A stretch of 64,000 nucleotides of DNA from an uncultured Prevotella sp. (GTDB taxonomy: Bacteria; Bacteroidota; Bacteroidia; Bacteroidales; Bacteroidaceae): NCBI GenBank assembly GCA_900315545.1, contig OMZM01000003.1:1-64000 (forward strand), given 5' to 3'. Positions 7,916-17,046 of the stretch are shown here, one piece after another. The translations under genes were made by a program, and so were the position numbers. The notes beneath the pieces are model-generated. The model did not search any database and had not been told where the DNA came from. It was given only the letters and a program-made list of their open reading frames with translations. The number at the start of each line of letters is the position of its first letter. Within the stretch, counting starts at the first letter, position 1.

Positions 7916-8749
7916 TTATTGCAGTTTGAATGAAACTGGCAATGTGTACTTAAAACGTACTGGCTGTCCATTGTTAATACCTGGACTCCATTTTGGCATC
8001 ATTGATACTACGCGTACTGCCTCTTTCTCAAGAGAAGGGTCAGGACTGCGCACTGCCTTAACCTGTGAAACCGAACCGTCTTTCTCAACAACGAACTGAA
8101 CGATAACTTTACCTTCGATGTTGTTTTCCTGAGCGTCAGCCGGGTAACGCAAGTTCTGGCTAAGCCATGAATTGATATTGCCTTTGAATGTAGGCTGCTT
8201 CTCTACGACCTCGAAAATCTTTTCAGCAACCTCTTTCTTTGGCTCTGGTGGAGGAGGTGTTCCTACCTCTTCTTCTACCTTGATAGCCTCAGTAAGACGG
8301 TCCTTAGTACCTTCCTGGTCCTTAGCACCTACTGCTACGTCTTCTTTCAAGTCAGCCTGATTGGTAAGCTGGTTTTCTTCCTTCACAAGTTCGTCCTTCT
8401 TGATGACAGGAGCTGTAAACTTCTGTGTCTCACGAACAACTTCCTTAACTTTCTCAGGTTCAATCTGCTTTTCTATCTTTGGCTGTTCTTTCTTCTCACG
8501 AGCCTGCTCCTGCATCTTAGAAAGCTCAAGTGCTTCCATACGTGCGATGCGTTCAGCTTCTCTTTGCTCTTCAAATACTTTCCATGCAAGGAAGCCTCCT
8601 ATAGCCAATGCAGCAACGAGCAGGATTACGAGGGCTTTGATGTTACGTCCCGACGTACCCTTGCGAAGCTCATAGGCTCCGTATGCACGGTTCTTGTCGG
8701 CGAACACCATGTCTACCCATTTAGGATCAAATAAATCTATTTTTGCCAT
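7916..8749 (-). CDS. tonB: TonB energy-transducing protein
   Basis: 277 aa. The cytoplasmic N-terminus (DLFDPKWVDMVFADKNRAYG AYELRKG) is the one typical of Bacteroidetes TonB. A single membrane segment follows at about 36-56 (ALVILLVAALAIGGFLAW). A long charged region rich in Lys, Glu and Pro (about 60-175, with TPPPPEPKKE) spans the periplasm. The TonB C-terminal domain (about 180-277, IEGKVIVQFVVEKDGSVS ... FKYTLPVSFKLQ) contacts TonB-dependent outer-membrane receptors. It uses the proton gradient through ExbB/ExbD, encoded just upstream in the same operon, to drive uptake of glycans, iron complexes and B12. Confidence 0.93.
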   Translation of the reverse strand: MAKIDLFDPKWVDMVFADKNRAYGAYELRKGTSGRNIKALVILLVAALAIGGFLAWKVFEEQREAERIARMEALELSKMQEQAREKKEQPKIEKQIEPEKVKEVVRETQKFTAPVIKKDELVKEENQLTNQADLKEDVAVGAKDQEGTKDRLTEAIKVEEEVGTPPPPEPKKEVAEKIFEVVEKQPTFKGNINSWLSQNLRYPADAQENNIEGKVIVQFVVEKDGSVSQVKAVRSPDPSLEKEAVRVVSMMPKWSPGINNGQPVRFKYTLPVSFKLQ

Positions 8750-8777
8750 TTTATCTAATCGTTTTTAATATGTTATT

Positions 8778-9431
8778 TTACATTTTAACGCCCTTAGACT
8801 CTAACAACTGCTTGTCGTCAGAACTAATTTTGTCAATAACATAAGTTCCAATACTCAATATCTGCATTTCATCGAGAGCATCAACCATGTTCTTGTAAGA
8901 AGCATTGTCGGTTGGTTTGATAACTACAGTCAGTGTAGGTATCTTCTCGTTTCCGAGCTCACCTCTCTTGATTTTGTTCAGCTCTTTCTGGAAAATAGAA
9001 TCCGGCCACATCTTTGGTTCCTTTGCTTTCTTGGCGTTAAGTTCCTTAACTGCCAGTTCGATACGCTTAACAGGAATTGTACCGTCTTCTGTTGCATGGT
9101 TTCTGAGAACATCGCGTACTCCGTCCTTACCGTTGCCCCAACGTGTTTCTTTCAACCAGTTAGGGTTGCTGTACTGCGGAATACCTTCACCATAGTAAAT
9201 CTTATCGTCGGCTGTTACATAAAGAGTAACTGTCTCAGAAGCTTTAGCCTCGTTCTTCTTTTCATCCTGAACATCCTCGTTACTTGGCATGGTAAGTTCC
9301 ATTGTCTGTGGCTTACTCAATGTTGTACAGAGCATGAAGAATGTAATAAGAAGCATGAGCATATCCACCATCGGCGTAAAGTCGACGCGGACGTTCATCT
9401 TTTTCTGTTTGCTTTCTTTCTTCTTTGCCAT
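8778..9431 (-). CDS. exbD: ExbD/TolR family biopolymer transport protein (second copy)
   Basis: 217 aa. A short basic N-terminus (KKKESKQKKMNVRVDFTPMV) leads into one membrane helix (MLMLLITFFMLCTTL) that begins with the conserved Asp of DFTPMVDMLM, the proton-carrying residue of ExbD/TolR. The periplasmic domain is longer than in E. coli ExbD. The ATG overlaps the stop of the preceding exbD (TAATG), indicating tight coupling. Two different ExbD proteins beside one ExbB are usual in Bacteroidetes and may form a mixed dimer in the ExbB pore. Confidence 0.9.
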   Translation of the reverse strand: MAKKKESKQKKMNVRVDFTPMVDMLMLLITFFMLCTTLSKPQTMELTMPSNEDVQDEKKNEAKASETVTLYVTADDKIYYGEGIPQYSNPNWLKETRWGNGKDGVRDVLRNHATEDGTIPVKRIELAVKELNAKKAKEPKMWPDSIFQKELNKIKRGELGNEKIPTLTVVIKPTDNASYKNMVDALDEMQILSIGTYVIDKISSDDKQLLESKGVKM

Positions 9432-10075
9432 TACTCTTCCTCCGATTTCTTAAGATTTGTAATCATGTAGTAGTGGCTCTCATCCATGTCCTGAAGCTCG
9501 TTCATGACTTTCTTGACAGTCTTGTAAGGTGTTGTTGCGTCAGCCTTCAATGCAATCTTTATTTCATTGTTGGCAGCACGGGCTGCATTTACCCAGAGCT
9601 GGAATTCGCTCATACCACCGTTGATACTGTCAAGAGGAATACCTTTCTCGCCGATAGTCTTAGCTCTATTCTGGCTTGAAAGCGACAGATAGTTTGCGAG
9701 TTCGTTCATAGGAACACCGAATGTTGACTCTGCCTTGAAGTTCTTTATCTGTTCACCTGTAAGGTTGACGCCGAACTGTCCGGTCATATCTGTCAGAGTA
9801 GCCTCTAATTGGTCTACATTGTCAATACTCATAAATACCTGGCCTTCTCCGGTTGGTTTGCCGGAAGCATCCTTTTCAGGACTTACCAAGATTGTCAAGA
9901 CACCGTTTTCAGGCACCTTTATCTCTGACACAGACCCTGGCGTATTGACTTTCACAGGCTCATTCTTGACGAAAGTACTCGTCAGCATGAAGAAAGTCAA
10001 CAGCAGCGTCATCACGTCAGACATAGGTGTCATGTCTATCCAGATGTCACTTTTCTTAATTTTTACTTTACCCAT
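9431..10075 (-). CDS. exbD: ExbD/TolR family biopolymer transport protein (first copy)
   Basis: 214 aa. The sequence KKSDIWIDMTPMSDVMTLLL holds the membrane helix with the conserved Asp, followed by LTFFMLTSTF and a periplasmic domain ending DESHYYMITNLKKSEEE. It differs clearly from the second ExbD next to it and is probably a paralogue with a distinct place in the ExbB-ExbD motor. It lies 31 bases after exbB and overlaps the next gene by one base. Confidence 0.9.
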   Translation of the reverse strand: MGKVKIKKSDIWIDMTPMSDVMTLLLTFFMLTSTFVKNEPVKVNTPGSVSEIKVPENGVLTILVSPEKDASGKPTGEGQVFMSIDNVDQLEATLTDMTGQFGVNLTGEQIKNFKAESTFGVPMNELANYLSLSSQNRAKTIGEKGIPLDSINGGMSEFQLWVNAARAANNEIKIALKADATTPYKTVKKVMNELQDMDESHYYMITNLKKSEEE

Positions 10076-10106
10076 AGCGATAAAATTTTAAAGGGTTAGC
10101 AAAAAA

Positions 10107-10931
10107 TTAAGCTTCTTCTGCGTGGTTTGCTTCGTAGGTCTGAGCGATTGAATAACCAACCTCATCGAGGGCGTATGTCAACTTGTCAACCTTGTTGGTG
10201 TAGTAGTTGTAAGAAACAACTGCAACCCAAGATGTTGCAATACCGAATGCAGTGTTGATAAGAGCCTCAGAGATACCCTGTGAAAGTGCAGCTGAGTCAG
10301 CACCACCACCTGCAGAAAGAGCAGAGAATGAACGGATCATACCTACAACGGTACCGAGAAGACCGGTAAGTGTACCAAGTGTAACGATTGTTGCAATGAT
10401 AGGAAGGTTCATTGTCAGAGTAGGCATTTCGAGCTGAGTAGCCTCTTCGTGTGCCTGCTGAATCTTTGCAACCTTCTGTGCTTTCTTTATGCCTGCTGTG
10501 TTCTGCATTTCGTTGTATGCGTTGAGAGATGCATAAACAACGTTAGCTACTGAACCACGCTGCTTGTCGCAGAGCTGCTTAGCCTTGCCGAGATCGTTTG
10601 CGTTGAGTGCTGCCTTGATGCTTTCAACGAACTTAGGGAGTGAACCCTTACCAAACGCAGTCTTCAGAGCCAACCAACGCTCGATAGACATAGCGATAAC
10701 TGTAAGAAGCAATGAGTGGATTACAGGCACGATGATACCACCCTTGAAGATTGTACCCCATACGTCAGTAGGATGTTCCATGCTTTCATCAGCAAAGTGA
10801 GAAACGTGTCCAAACCATGTGAAGAATACGATAAATGCTACGACAGCGCAAACTAAGATAATCCAGAATGCACCTCTAACTCCTTGGAAGCCCTGATTGT
10901 TCTTAGGGCTTGCTGCTTTTGTTGTTGCCAT
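10107..10931 (-). CDS. exbB: ExbB/TolQ/MotA proton-channel protein
   Basis: 274 aa. Membrane helices are visible at about 22-42 (FWIILVCAVVAFIVFFTWFG), about 68-88, about 172-198 (NLPIIATIVTLGTLTGLLGT VVGMI) and about 212-236. The central cytoplasmic part is a charged helix (KKAQKVAKIQQAHEEATQLE). The LGTVVGMIRSF segment with the following helix is the MotA/TolQ/ExbB signature. It is the first gene of the operon exbB-exbD-exbD-tonB-pstS-like-TonB domain-TPR. A -7 box TATCTTTG lies 131 bases upstream. Confidence 0.92.
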   Translation of the reverse strand: MATTKAASPKNNQGFQGVRGAFWIILVCAVVAFIVFFTWFGHVSHFADESMEHPTDVWGTIFKGGIIVPVIHSLLLTVIAMSIERWLALKTAFGKGSLPKFVESIKAALNANDLGKAKQLCDKQRGSVANVVYASLNAYNEMQNTAGIKKAQKVAKIQQAHEEATQLEMPTLTMNLPIIATIVTLGTLTGLLGTVVGMIRSFSALSAGGGADSAALSQGISEALINTAFGIATSWVAVVSYNYYTNKVDKLTYALDEVGYSIAQTYEANHAEEA

Positions 10932-11061
10932 AATTTTGTTTTTTGTTTTTAGTTATAAATTAATTTAGTTGTTAAATATTTATTCGAATATTGTTGATAT
11001 TATCATTCAATTTCTACTTTTCACTTACAGTTTGATATTACAAATTGCGTGTTTAACTTCG

Positions 11062-11069
11062 CAAAGATA
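11062..11069 (-). promoter_or_regulatory. -7 box of the exbB operon promoter
   Basis: TATCTTTGC on the minus strand matches the Bacteroidetes TAnnTTTG element; the -33 region is poorly conserved. It would give a leader of about 125 bases for exbB. The 259-base gap between ribBA and exbB otherwise shows only AT-rich sequence. Confidence 0.55.
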
Positions 11070-11190
11070 GCAAAAACGTTTTAACTATCGTTGTTATTAA
11101 GAAGTTTTAACAACATTTTCTTCGTTTTTTATCATATTGGCGCGATTGTGCACACACATATATAATATAACGGTAGTTGTATCGCTTTTA

Positions 11191-12399
11191 TTATAAATGA
11201 AGATTATGTCCCATTCTTTCCTTTTTTGTTTTAAGATATTTCAGATTATATTTGTTTGGTGTTATTTCGATTGGGACATTCTCCACTATCTCCAATCCAT
11301 AGGCTTCCAGCCCTACTCTCTTTACTGGGTTGTTGCTCATGAGTCTCATTTTCCTTACGCCGATGTGTCTTAGCATCTGTGCTCCGCATCCGTAGTCTCT
11401 TTCGTCAGACTTAAATCCGAGATGCAGGTTTGCATCCACCGTGTCGAGTCCTTCTTCCTGCAACTTGTATGCGGCTATCTTGTTCATCAGTCCGATGCCT
11501 CTGCCTTCCTGCTGCATGTAGACGAGCACTCCCTTTCCTTCTTTTTCTATCATCTGCATCGATTTGTGCAGCTGTTCTCCGCAGTCGCATCTCATGCTTC
11601 CCAATATGTCGCCTGTAGCGCACGAGGAGTGTACCCTTACCAGTATCGGTTCGTCTTCCTTCCATTCTCCCTTTATCAGGGCAAAATGTTCGAGTCCGGT
11701 GCTCTGCTGTTTGAATGGTATCAGCCTGAAATGTCCGTATTCGGTAGGCATGTCTACTTCGTTTCCCACTTCTATTATCGATTCCTTTTTCAGTCGATAT
11801 GCGATAAGGTCTTTTATGGAAATGATTTTCATGTTCCATTCCTTTGCCATTACCTGCAGTTCCGGCATGCGCGCCATTGTTCCGTCTTCGTTCATTATTT
11901 CCATCAGTGCTCCAGCCGGATACAGTCCAGCCAGTCGGCAAAGGTCTACGGCTGCCTCTGTGTGTCCACTTCTTCTGAGCACTCCATGCTCCTGTGCGTA
12001 GAGCGGGTTTATGTGTCCTGGCCTTCCGAAAGTCTGCGGTGTTGATTTAGGGTCAGCCAGTGCCTTTATCGTTGCAGCCCTGTCTTCTGCCGACACGCCA
12101 GTGGTGCATCCTTCCAGTTTGTCCACCGTTACGGTGAATGGTGTTCCGAGCATCGACGTATTGTCGGACACCTGATGCGGCAGGTCCAGCTCCTTGCATC
12201 GGCTCATCGTTATCGGCACGCACAGTACGCCCCTTGCGTTTTTCAGCATGAAGTTAACTTTCTCTGCCGTTATTTTCTCTGCTGCGATTATCAAATCGCC
12301 TTCGTTCTCGCGGTCTTCGTCGTCTACCACGATGACAAACTTGCCTTCCCTGAAGTCTGTCAGTGCTTCCTCTATTGTGTTTAGTTTAAACTTTTCCAT
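11191..12399 (-). CDS. ribBA: Bifunctional 3,4-dihydroxy-2-butanone-4-phosphate synthase / GTP cyclohydrolase II
   Basis: 402 aa. The N-terminal half is Rib[21 protein letters not shown] binds the metal and ribulose 5-phosphate, and [17 protein letters not shown] is the second active-site motif. The C-terminal half is Rib[21 protein letters not shown] supplies the three zinc cysteines, and [14 protein letters not shown] and [10 protein letters not shown] bind GTP. The enzyme makes both precursors of riboflavin from ribulose 5-phosphate and GTP. It is the third gene after the START-like gene and lptG, 33 bases after lptG. No FMN riboswitch is present upstream. Confidence 0.97.
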   Translation of the reverse strand: MEKFKLNTIEEALTDFREGKFVIVVDDEDRENEGDLIIAAEKITAEKVNFMLKNARGVLCVPITMSRCKELDLPHQVSDNTSMLGTPFTVTVDKLEGCTTGVSAEDRAATIKALADPKSTPQTFGRPGHINPLYAQEHGVLRRSGHTEAAVDLCRLAGLYPAGALMEIMNEDGTMARMPELQVMAKEWNMKIISIKDLIAYRLKKESIIEVGNEVDMPTEYGHFRLIPFKQQSTGLEHFALIKGEWKEDEPILVRVHSSCATGDILGSMRCDCGEQLHKSMQMIEKEGKGVLVYMQQEGRGIGLMNKIAAYKLQEEGLDTVDANLHLGFKSDERDYGCGAQMLRHIGVRKMRLMSNNPVKRVGLEAYGLEIVENVPIEITPNKYNLKYLKTKKERMGHNLHL

Positions 12400-12432
12400 A
12401 ATTATATATGTCGTCTTTTATTTATTTTCAGT

Positions 12433-14370
12433 TTATATAGATATGCTGTTCTGCTCGTTGCCGTCGTCGCAGTGCACGTATTTATCCTTTATCTCCTTTA
12501 TTATCGTATCGTTTGCTGCGCTTATGTTCTTCAGATCTTTGTACAGTCTCAGTCTGAAACGCCACATTCTGACATACAGGAACAGTCCGACGGGCACTAC
12601 AACTGCAGCCGCGATGTTCATCCATCGTCGTTCAAACGGGCGTGTGTGGGCCTTTGCTGCCACTATGGGGTATGTCGACAGTGTCGTTACGATTATCTTG
12701 TCCTTACTGTTCGACAGGTCTTCTATCACGTCTTCCAGCCTGTTGCTTATGTGTTCTATTTCGTTGTCGGGCTGATAGTAGAAGAAAGTCTTCATCACGT
12801 TTGGCGGCGTTGTCAGCCTGTTCTGCGCCGAGTATGTGCTTATGTCCCTGTTCATCTGCGTCATAATCGCCATGTCTTTTTCGTAGTCAGGGTCGTTTAT
12901 CACCACTTCCTTGCCGTAGTTTGGTCGCTTAATCCTCAGTCCGAGCATTCTCATCATTATGTTCTTGTATGCATCGATGTTGAATACTGCCGAGTCGTTG
13001 TTAGCCTTTATCGTGAAGAACACCGCCAGTGGTGCCAGCACAGCCGTAGCAATTCCTTTTCCGAACCATATTGTCCACATTCCTCCGCGTGCCATTCGGT
13101 AGCCGGTGTTGTCGAGAATATAGTATATAATGAACACCAGGACACTGATGATGATAGGTATTCCGAGTCCGCCCTTGCGTATGATTGCTCCGAGCGGTGC
13201 TCCGATGAAGAAGAAAATGATGCACGAGAGCGACAGTGTGAACTTGTTCCACTCCTCTATTCTGTGCTGCCGTATTATCTTGTCGCCGTCGGCGGTAACC
13301 ATACTTCTGAACTCCAGGTCTCCCGCCATCTGCTGTGCACGCGACAGTGCCGACATCATTGCCTGCTTTTTCTGTTCGTTTGTGGTTTTGGCGAATATCG
13401 AGTCGATGTTCAGTTCCTCGTTGCTCATCTTTGCAATCCTCATCGAGTCCTGCTTCTTCAGGTTTGGTATTGTGAACACCAGCTGTCGTGCGTCGTTGTA
13501 GAACGCGCTTCCCACGCTGTCGTAATAGTTTTTCAGCGAGTCCATAGCGTGGTGTATCTGCCTGATGCTCTTTCCCCTTGCGTTGTTCGAGAGTGTGCCT
13601 GCATCGGCGAGGTTAAACTCCCTGTCGAAGTCTATCACGAGTTTTTTGTGCAGGAAAGTTTCCCTTCGGTAAGGCACGCTCGCACTTCCTGCGAGTTCCT
13701 GCGAGCGCATGTTCTCAAACCACTCGCCGCTGTACAAGTTCAGCACGAGGTGTTTCTTGTCTGCCGTCGACTGCAACATGCCTGAGTCTGCAAGTATTAT
13801 GGCTGCATCCTCATAGCTGCTGGTCATGCGGTATATCATTATTCCGTAGAGTTTTCCGCTCTCCATGTCTTTCTTCTGCACGTAGAGGTTGCAGTTTGGC
13901 AGTCCGTCGTAGAAGACGCCTTCTGGTATTTCCAGTTCCGGGCTCTGCTGCTTCATGGTCATGAGCATCTGCGTTAGGTGCTGGTTTGCCTTCGGTCCGA
14001 TGTTGTTCTGAAAGTAGAATGAGCCGCAGGCTATCAGTATCGACACCACCATCAGCGGTCTCAGTGCCTTCATCAGCGATATTCCGGCTGCCTTTATGGC
14101 TGTCAGTTCCGAGCTTTCGCCCAGATTTCCGAATGTTATGAGCGACGAGAGCAGTATGGCGAGTGGCAGCGCCTGCGGTACGAGGAACAGCCCCATATAC
14201 CAGAAGAACTGTGCCAGGATTTCCACCGACAAGCCCTTGCCTATCAGCTTGTCAATGTGTTGCCACAGAAACTGCATCATCAGCACAAACTGGCAGATGA
14301 AGAACGTTCCAACGAACAGCAGTCCGAACTGTTTTGTTATGAATATGTCTAATTTCTTTATCCGAAACAT
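12433..14370 (-). CDS. lptG: LptF/LptG family lipopolysaccharide export permease (YjgP/YjgQ)
   Basis: 645 aa, longer than E. coli LptG (about 360) because of a large periplasmic jellyroll region and a C-terminal extension. The first membrane helices (KQFGLLFVGTFFICQFVLMM, GLFLVPQALPLAILLSSL) and the cytoplasmic coupling region GNLGESSELTAIKAAGIS that contacts LptB are clear. C-terminal helices include LSLSCIIFFFIGAPLGAIIR, PIIISVLVFIIYYIL and a final helix near AAAVVVPVGLFLYVRMW. Bacteroidetes often have a long single protein of this kind. It moves LPS from the inner membrane to the Lpt bridge. It follows the START-like gene by 14 bases. Confidence 0.92.
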   Translation of the reverse strand: MFRIKKLDIFITKQFGLLFVGTFFICQFVLMMQFLWQHIDKLIGKGLSVEILAQFFWYMGLFLVPQALPLAILLSSLITFGNLGESSELTAIKAAGISLMKALRPLMVVSILIACGSFYFQNNIGPKANQHLTQMLMTMKQQSPELEIPEGVFYDGLPNCNLYVQKKDMESGKLYGIMIYRMTSSYEDAAIILADSGMLQSTADKKHLVLNLYSGEWFENMRSQELAGSASVPYRRETFLHKKLVIDFDREFNLADAGTLSNNARGKSIRQIHHAMDSLKNYYDSVGSAFYNDARQLVFTIPNLKKQDSMRIAKMSNEELNIDSIFAKTTNEQKKQAMMSALSRAQQMAGDLEFRSMVTADGDKIIRQHRIEEWNKFTLSLSCIIFFFIGAPLGAIIRKGGLGIPIIISVLVFIIYYILDNTGYRMARGGMWTIWFGKGIATAVLAPLAVFFTIKANNDSAVFNIDAYKNIMMRMLGLRIKRPNYGKEVVINDPDYEKDMAIMTQMNRDISTYSAQNRLTTPPNVMKTFFYYQPDNEIEHISNRLEDVIEDLSNSKDKIIVTTLSTYPIVAAKAHTRPFERRWMNIAAAVVVPVGLFLYVRMWRFRLRLYKDLKNISAANDTIIKEIKDKYVHCDDGNEQNSISI

Positions 14371-14384
14371 TACGGTCGGTTTTA

Positions 14385-14780
14385 TTACAGTCCGGTAGAC
14401 CGGTGCAATGCTTCAAAGTTATGGTCCCAAATAGAGCGCAGCACGTCCATGTCATCAGCTACGGCAAAGTCGGTTATCTGCAATATATAGTCGTTAGTCA
14501 GGTCGCTGTATGCCATGCGCATCTCCCAGTATGCCTCGTCGTCTTCGTCGTCCCAGTGGAAACGAATGTGCGAGTTTTTCACTCTTTCTACAATCACCGA
14601 TGTGCGTTTTTCATGTATAGCCCATTCCTCTCCCCACATGAAAGTCATCTTGCCGTCGGCTTCCACCACATTGTCGGCAATCCATTTCTGCAGTCCGGTT
14701 TCCGTGCTTATCAGCGACCAGATGATGTTTTCCGACCGCGATTTGAGTTCATGTTCTATGTAGAGCTTTTCTTTATTCAT
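14385..14780 (-). CDS. START-like (SRPBCC) domain protein
   Basis: 131 aa starting at MNKEKLYIEHELKSRSENII. The TTG at 14819 is rejected because the -7 box (TATTTTTG, 14817-14824) would lie inside the reading frame. The order of strands and the motif TETGLQKWIADNV ... MTFMWGE ... HIRFHWDDED fit the compact START-like proteins of Bacteroidetes, which have a hydrophobic ligand cavity like AHSA1. It heads an operon with lptG and ribBA. A lipid or envelope-stress role is suggested only by its link with lptG. Repeat copy 2 lies upstream and ends in a sigma-54-like element pointing at this gene. Confidence 0.78.
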   Translation of the reverse strand: MNKEKLYIEHELKSRSENIIWSLISTETGLQKWIADNVVEADGKMTFMWGEEWAIHEKRTSVIVERVKNSHIRFHWDDEDDEAYWEMRMAYSDLTNDYILQITDFAVADDMDVLRSIWDHNFEALHRSTGL

Positions 14781-14924
14781 AAAGCCTTTTTTGCCTTTTA
14801 TATCATTACGACGGTACAAAAATACAATTTTTATTCGTAAATATCAATTATTCGTCCAATTATTTTTATTAATATAAGGTATAGGGGTTGCTGAGCGTCT
14901 GTCTTCGAGGTGTGTTTTCAGCGC

Positions 14925-15380
14925 ACAGCAAAAAGTGTGCCAAACTCGTCAGAATTTTCTTTCGACCCGAAAAATGATGAAAAATTTTGACAGACAAAAA
15001 CTCTCCAAATAGAAATTTTTTAGCCTCCGAAAATGCTAAAATATGTAAAAATCATAGTCAGCGATAACTGTTAAAATTGTCAAAGAGTATCTTTGACGCC
15101 CCTATTTCGTCTTTTTCGCCATGCGAAACAGTATGTCAGACACCCCCAAACACTATGTCTGACCGCCTCAAACACACTGTTTGACAATCTCAAACATACT
15201 CTTTGACAATTTTAACACATGCGTTTTATGAGCAAAAGACTTATAATTGCGAATAACAAACTGACTGTCAGAGAATTACAGATGCTTGCGAATTTCGGGC
15301 GTATTTTGCCCCTCTGATTTCCGAAACGGGTTTCGCGGGCATTCTCGCGACAGTAAACGGGCGAAAAATGATTAAACCTT
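14925..15380 (-). repeat. Phased-palindrome intergenic repeat, copy 2
   Basis: Inverted relative to copy 1. Palindrome units begin on the plus strand at 15080, 15124, 15146, 15168 and 15190, giving steps of 44, 22, 22 and 22 bp, the mirror of copy 1. The bracketing inverted repeat GTTAAAATTGTCAAAGA/TCTTTGACAATTTTAAC is intact (15070-15086 and 15200-15216). The left arm of the element (here on the right) has CTGACTGTCAG at 15261 and the GTTTACTGTCGCGAGAATGC segment. The other end carries a sigma-54-like element. The copy fills most of the 795-base gap between the START-like gene and the tRNA. Confidence 0.9.
14928..14945 (-). promoter_or_regulatory. Sigma-54-like -24/-12 element at end of repeat copy 2
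   Basis: On the minus strand TTTGGCACACTTTTTGCT has GG and GC 10 bases apart. It reads toward the START-like gene, whose ATG is 148 bases on. A -7 box (TATTTTTG) for the housekeeping factor lies between. The palindrome array of copy 2 is upstream on the same strand. Confidence 0.45.
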
Positions 15381-15515
15381 TATCAGCACGCTGAACGCAT
15401 CTTGGCACATGAAAGTCAAGTCGTCGGAAAATGGCGCAAAACAAATAAAAATAGCATCATCAACTCCGTTTTTATAAAAATATTTGCATTCCGACTGAAA
15501 AAAACGACAAATATT

Positions 15516-15546
15516 TTTGGCGATTAAAAACTTATTCCTACCTTTG
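15516..15546 (+). promoter_or_regulatory. tRNA promoter
   Basis: TTTG (15516-15519), a 19-base spacer and TACCTTTG (15539-15546): a full match to the Bacteroidetes -33/-7 consensus, 28 bases before the tRNA. Confidence 0.85.
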
Positions 15547-15574
15547 CACCCGCAAAATCGTTCTTTTAGAGTAT

Positions 15575-15651
15575 GGCGGGATAGCTCAGCTGGTTAGAGC
15601 GCATGATTCATAATCATGAGGTCGCCGGTTCAATCCCGGCTCCCGCTACCA
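15575..15651 (+). tRNA. tRNA with CAT anticodon (tRNA-Met, possibly tRNA-Ile2)
   Basis: 77 bases with encoded CCA. The acceptor stem GGCGGGA/TCCCGCT has a G-T pair at the end. D-arm GCTCAGCTGGTTAGAGC, anticodon arm CATGA-TTCATAA-TCATG, variable AGGTC and T-arm GCCGG-TTCAATC-CCGGC are all regular. The anticodon CAT and the paired first base point to elongator methionine tRNA. A lysidine-modified tRNA-Ile(CAT) has the same anticodon and cannot be fully excluded by eye. Confidence 0.95.
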
Positions 15652-15660
15652 GAAAAGACA

Positions 15661-15694
15661 AGAGTACCGATGCATCATCGGTACTCTTTTTGTT
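15661..15694. terminator. Terminator after tRNA, usable from both sides
   Basis: A perfect 12-bp stem AGAGTACCGATG/CATCGGTACTCT with a 3-base loop is followed by TTTTGTTT. In the other direction it is followed by TGTCTTTT, so it can also end the M15 peptidase transcript. Confidence 0.9.
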
Positions 15695-16443
15695 TATTTC
15701 GCTATCTCAAAGTGCTGATAGTCCTTGCAGCTGTTCCAGTCGCCACCCCACTCGAAGCCGTTTTTCGTAAACAGCCTGTGGCAGAGGTCGCCTTTCACTA
15801 TCTTGTATGGAAAATCTTTCGCGCGGTCGCAGTATTGCCCTGCCGTCGACGGTTGTACGACAATCTTGCCGTTCTTATACTTCTTATAGTAAGGGTTGTA
15901 CAGCGTATTGATGTCAATAGCCATGCCCCGAGAATGTGCCGACAGCTTGGTTGTTCCGGCAACGGCACGGAAGCAGAACGACGAACTGTTGTTTGCGCGC
16001 ATCGACGTCTCGTCGTCGGCATCGTAATCGTCTATCAGCACCATCCGCTCTATAGCGTATCCGTTGGCGTAAAGCTCGCGGAAAATTCCCAGCACGCGCT
16101 CGGCAATAGCCTTGTTGACCACCATCTCGCCAATAAGAATCTGCCCTTCGGCATTCTTGTGCAGCGTCTTTATGTAGCGCAGGTCTTTGCGCCCGATTAC
16201 GTCATTGGGCTTAAACGACTTGCCGTTCATGCGCCTGAACGTCGCATCGCTGATATGCTCCACACGGAAGCACTTGCTTTCGCCATAAGCCTTCACAGCC
16301 TCTGGCGTTACCACTTTGCCCGCCTGCCATTTCCTCAGATAGTCGAGCGTCTTTGGCTCTGGCTTTGCAGACGACAGAAACAGGCACATTGCCGCCATAA
16401 CGCACAATGCGCACACCAACATGTAAACTGAATTTCTTTTCAT
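15694..16443 (-). CDS. M15-family metallopeptidase (D,D- or L,D-carboxypeptidase-like)
   Basis: 249 aa with an N-terminal signal or anchor helix (VYMLVCALCVMAAMCLFLSS). The zinc motif SAHSRGMAIDIN gives His and Asp ligands, and the third ligand is the His of DYQHFEIAK at the C-terminus; FEWGGDW is also typical of M15 (VanY, endolysin) peptidases. These enzymes cut D-Ala-D-Ala or L-Ala-D-Glu bonds in peptidoglycan peptides. Its ATG overlaps the stop of tadA (ATGA), so the two are cotranscribed. Exact bond specificity cannot be told. Confidence 0.85.
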   Translation of the reverse strand: MKRNSVYMLVCALCVMAAMCLFLSSAKPEPKTLDYLRKWQAGKVVTPEAVKAYGESKCFRVEHISDATFRRMNGKSFKPNDVIGRKDLRYIKTLHKNAEGQILIGEMVVNKAIAERVLGIFRELYANGYAIERMVLIDDYDADDETSMRANNSSSFCFRAVAGTTKLSAHSRGMAIDINTLYNPYYKKYKNGKIVVQPSTAGQYCDRAKDFPYKIVKGDLCHRLFTKNGFEWGGDWNSCKDYQHFEIAK

Positions 16444-16922
16444 CCTTGCTGTCTCCTCTCCTTAAAAAAATCCTGCATCAGCGTCCTGCACTCCTCCTCC
16501 AGCACGCCCTTAGTAACCGTCGTGCGCGGATGAAGGGCAGCAGGCGCATATTTCATAAATCCGCGTTTTTCGTCGGAAGCGCCGTAGACGACACGCTCCA
16601 CCTGCGCCCAGCCTATCGCACCGGCACACATCGTGCACGGCTCGACGGTAACATACAGCGTGCAACCCGTAAGATACTTGCCGCCGAGCGTATTGGCTGC
16701 CATCGTTATAGCCTGCATCTCGGCATGAGCAGTAACGTCGGTCAGCGTCTCCGTCAGGTTGTGTGCCGACGCTATCAGCCTGTTGTTTGCCACGACAACG
16801 GCACCTACGGGTATCTCGCCGTCGCGGAAGGCAGCCTCAGCCTCAGCTATGGCGCGTCGCATCCATTGCTCGTCGGTCTTCTGCTGCTGACTGGCAGAAC
16901 TGCTTTTTTGCTCTTCATTCAT
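16440..16922 (-). CDS. tadA: tRNA-specific adenosine deaminase
   Basis: 160 aa. The deaminase motifs are intact: HAEMQAI holds the zinc His and catalytic Glu, and VEPCTMCAGAI holds the two zinc cysteines. The N-terminal stretch of Ser, Gln and Lys is extra. TadA converts A34 to inosine in the anticodon of tRNA-Arg. A -7 box TAATTTTG is seen upstream on the minus strand (16978-16985), back to back with the birA promoter. Confidence 0.93.
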   Translation of the reverse strand: MNEEQKSSSASQQQKTDEQWMRRAIAEAEAAFRDGEIPVGAVVVANNRLIASAHNLTETLTDVTAHAEMQAITMAANTLGGKYLTGCTLYVTVEPCTMCAGAIGWAQVERVVYGASDEKRGFMKYAPAALHPRTTVTKGVLEEECRTLMQDFFKERRQQG

Positions 16923-16996
16923 GTCGCTTATTATAATATAAATATGTAAAGAATTGACTTTTTATTGCTTTTCCGTGCAAAATTACTTATTTTTTG

Positions 16997-17027
16997 TTTG
17001 ACAGATGGACTAAAAAACGTATTTTTG
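16997..17027 (+). promoter_or_regulatory. birA promoter
   Basis: TTTG (16997-17000), 19 bases, TATTTTTG (17020-17027): a perfect Bacteroidetes promoter. The predicted start is about 15 bases before the ATG at 17047, so the leader is very short. Confidence 0.82.
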
Positions 17028-17046
17028 CATATTGCAAAACAAAAAA

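Noticed and set aside
12400-12432. An FMN riboswitch ahead of ribBA
   Set aside because: The gap to lptG is only 33 bases and the conserved FMN aptamer blocks are not found there or ahead of the START-like gene.
12472-13785. Long antisense ORF (437 aa) opposite lptG
   Set aside because: Rich in Cys, His and Val without any domain pattern, as expected for a shadow of a membrane protein gene.
14925-15380. Repeat copies as insertion sequences or MITEs
   Set aside because: The outer ends are not inverted repeats of each other and no target duplications are evident. The inverted repeat is internal. A MITE origin is not excluded but is not supported.
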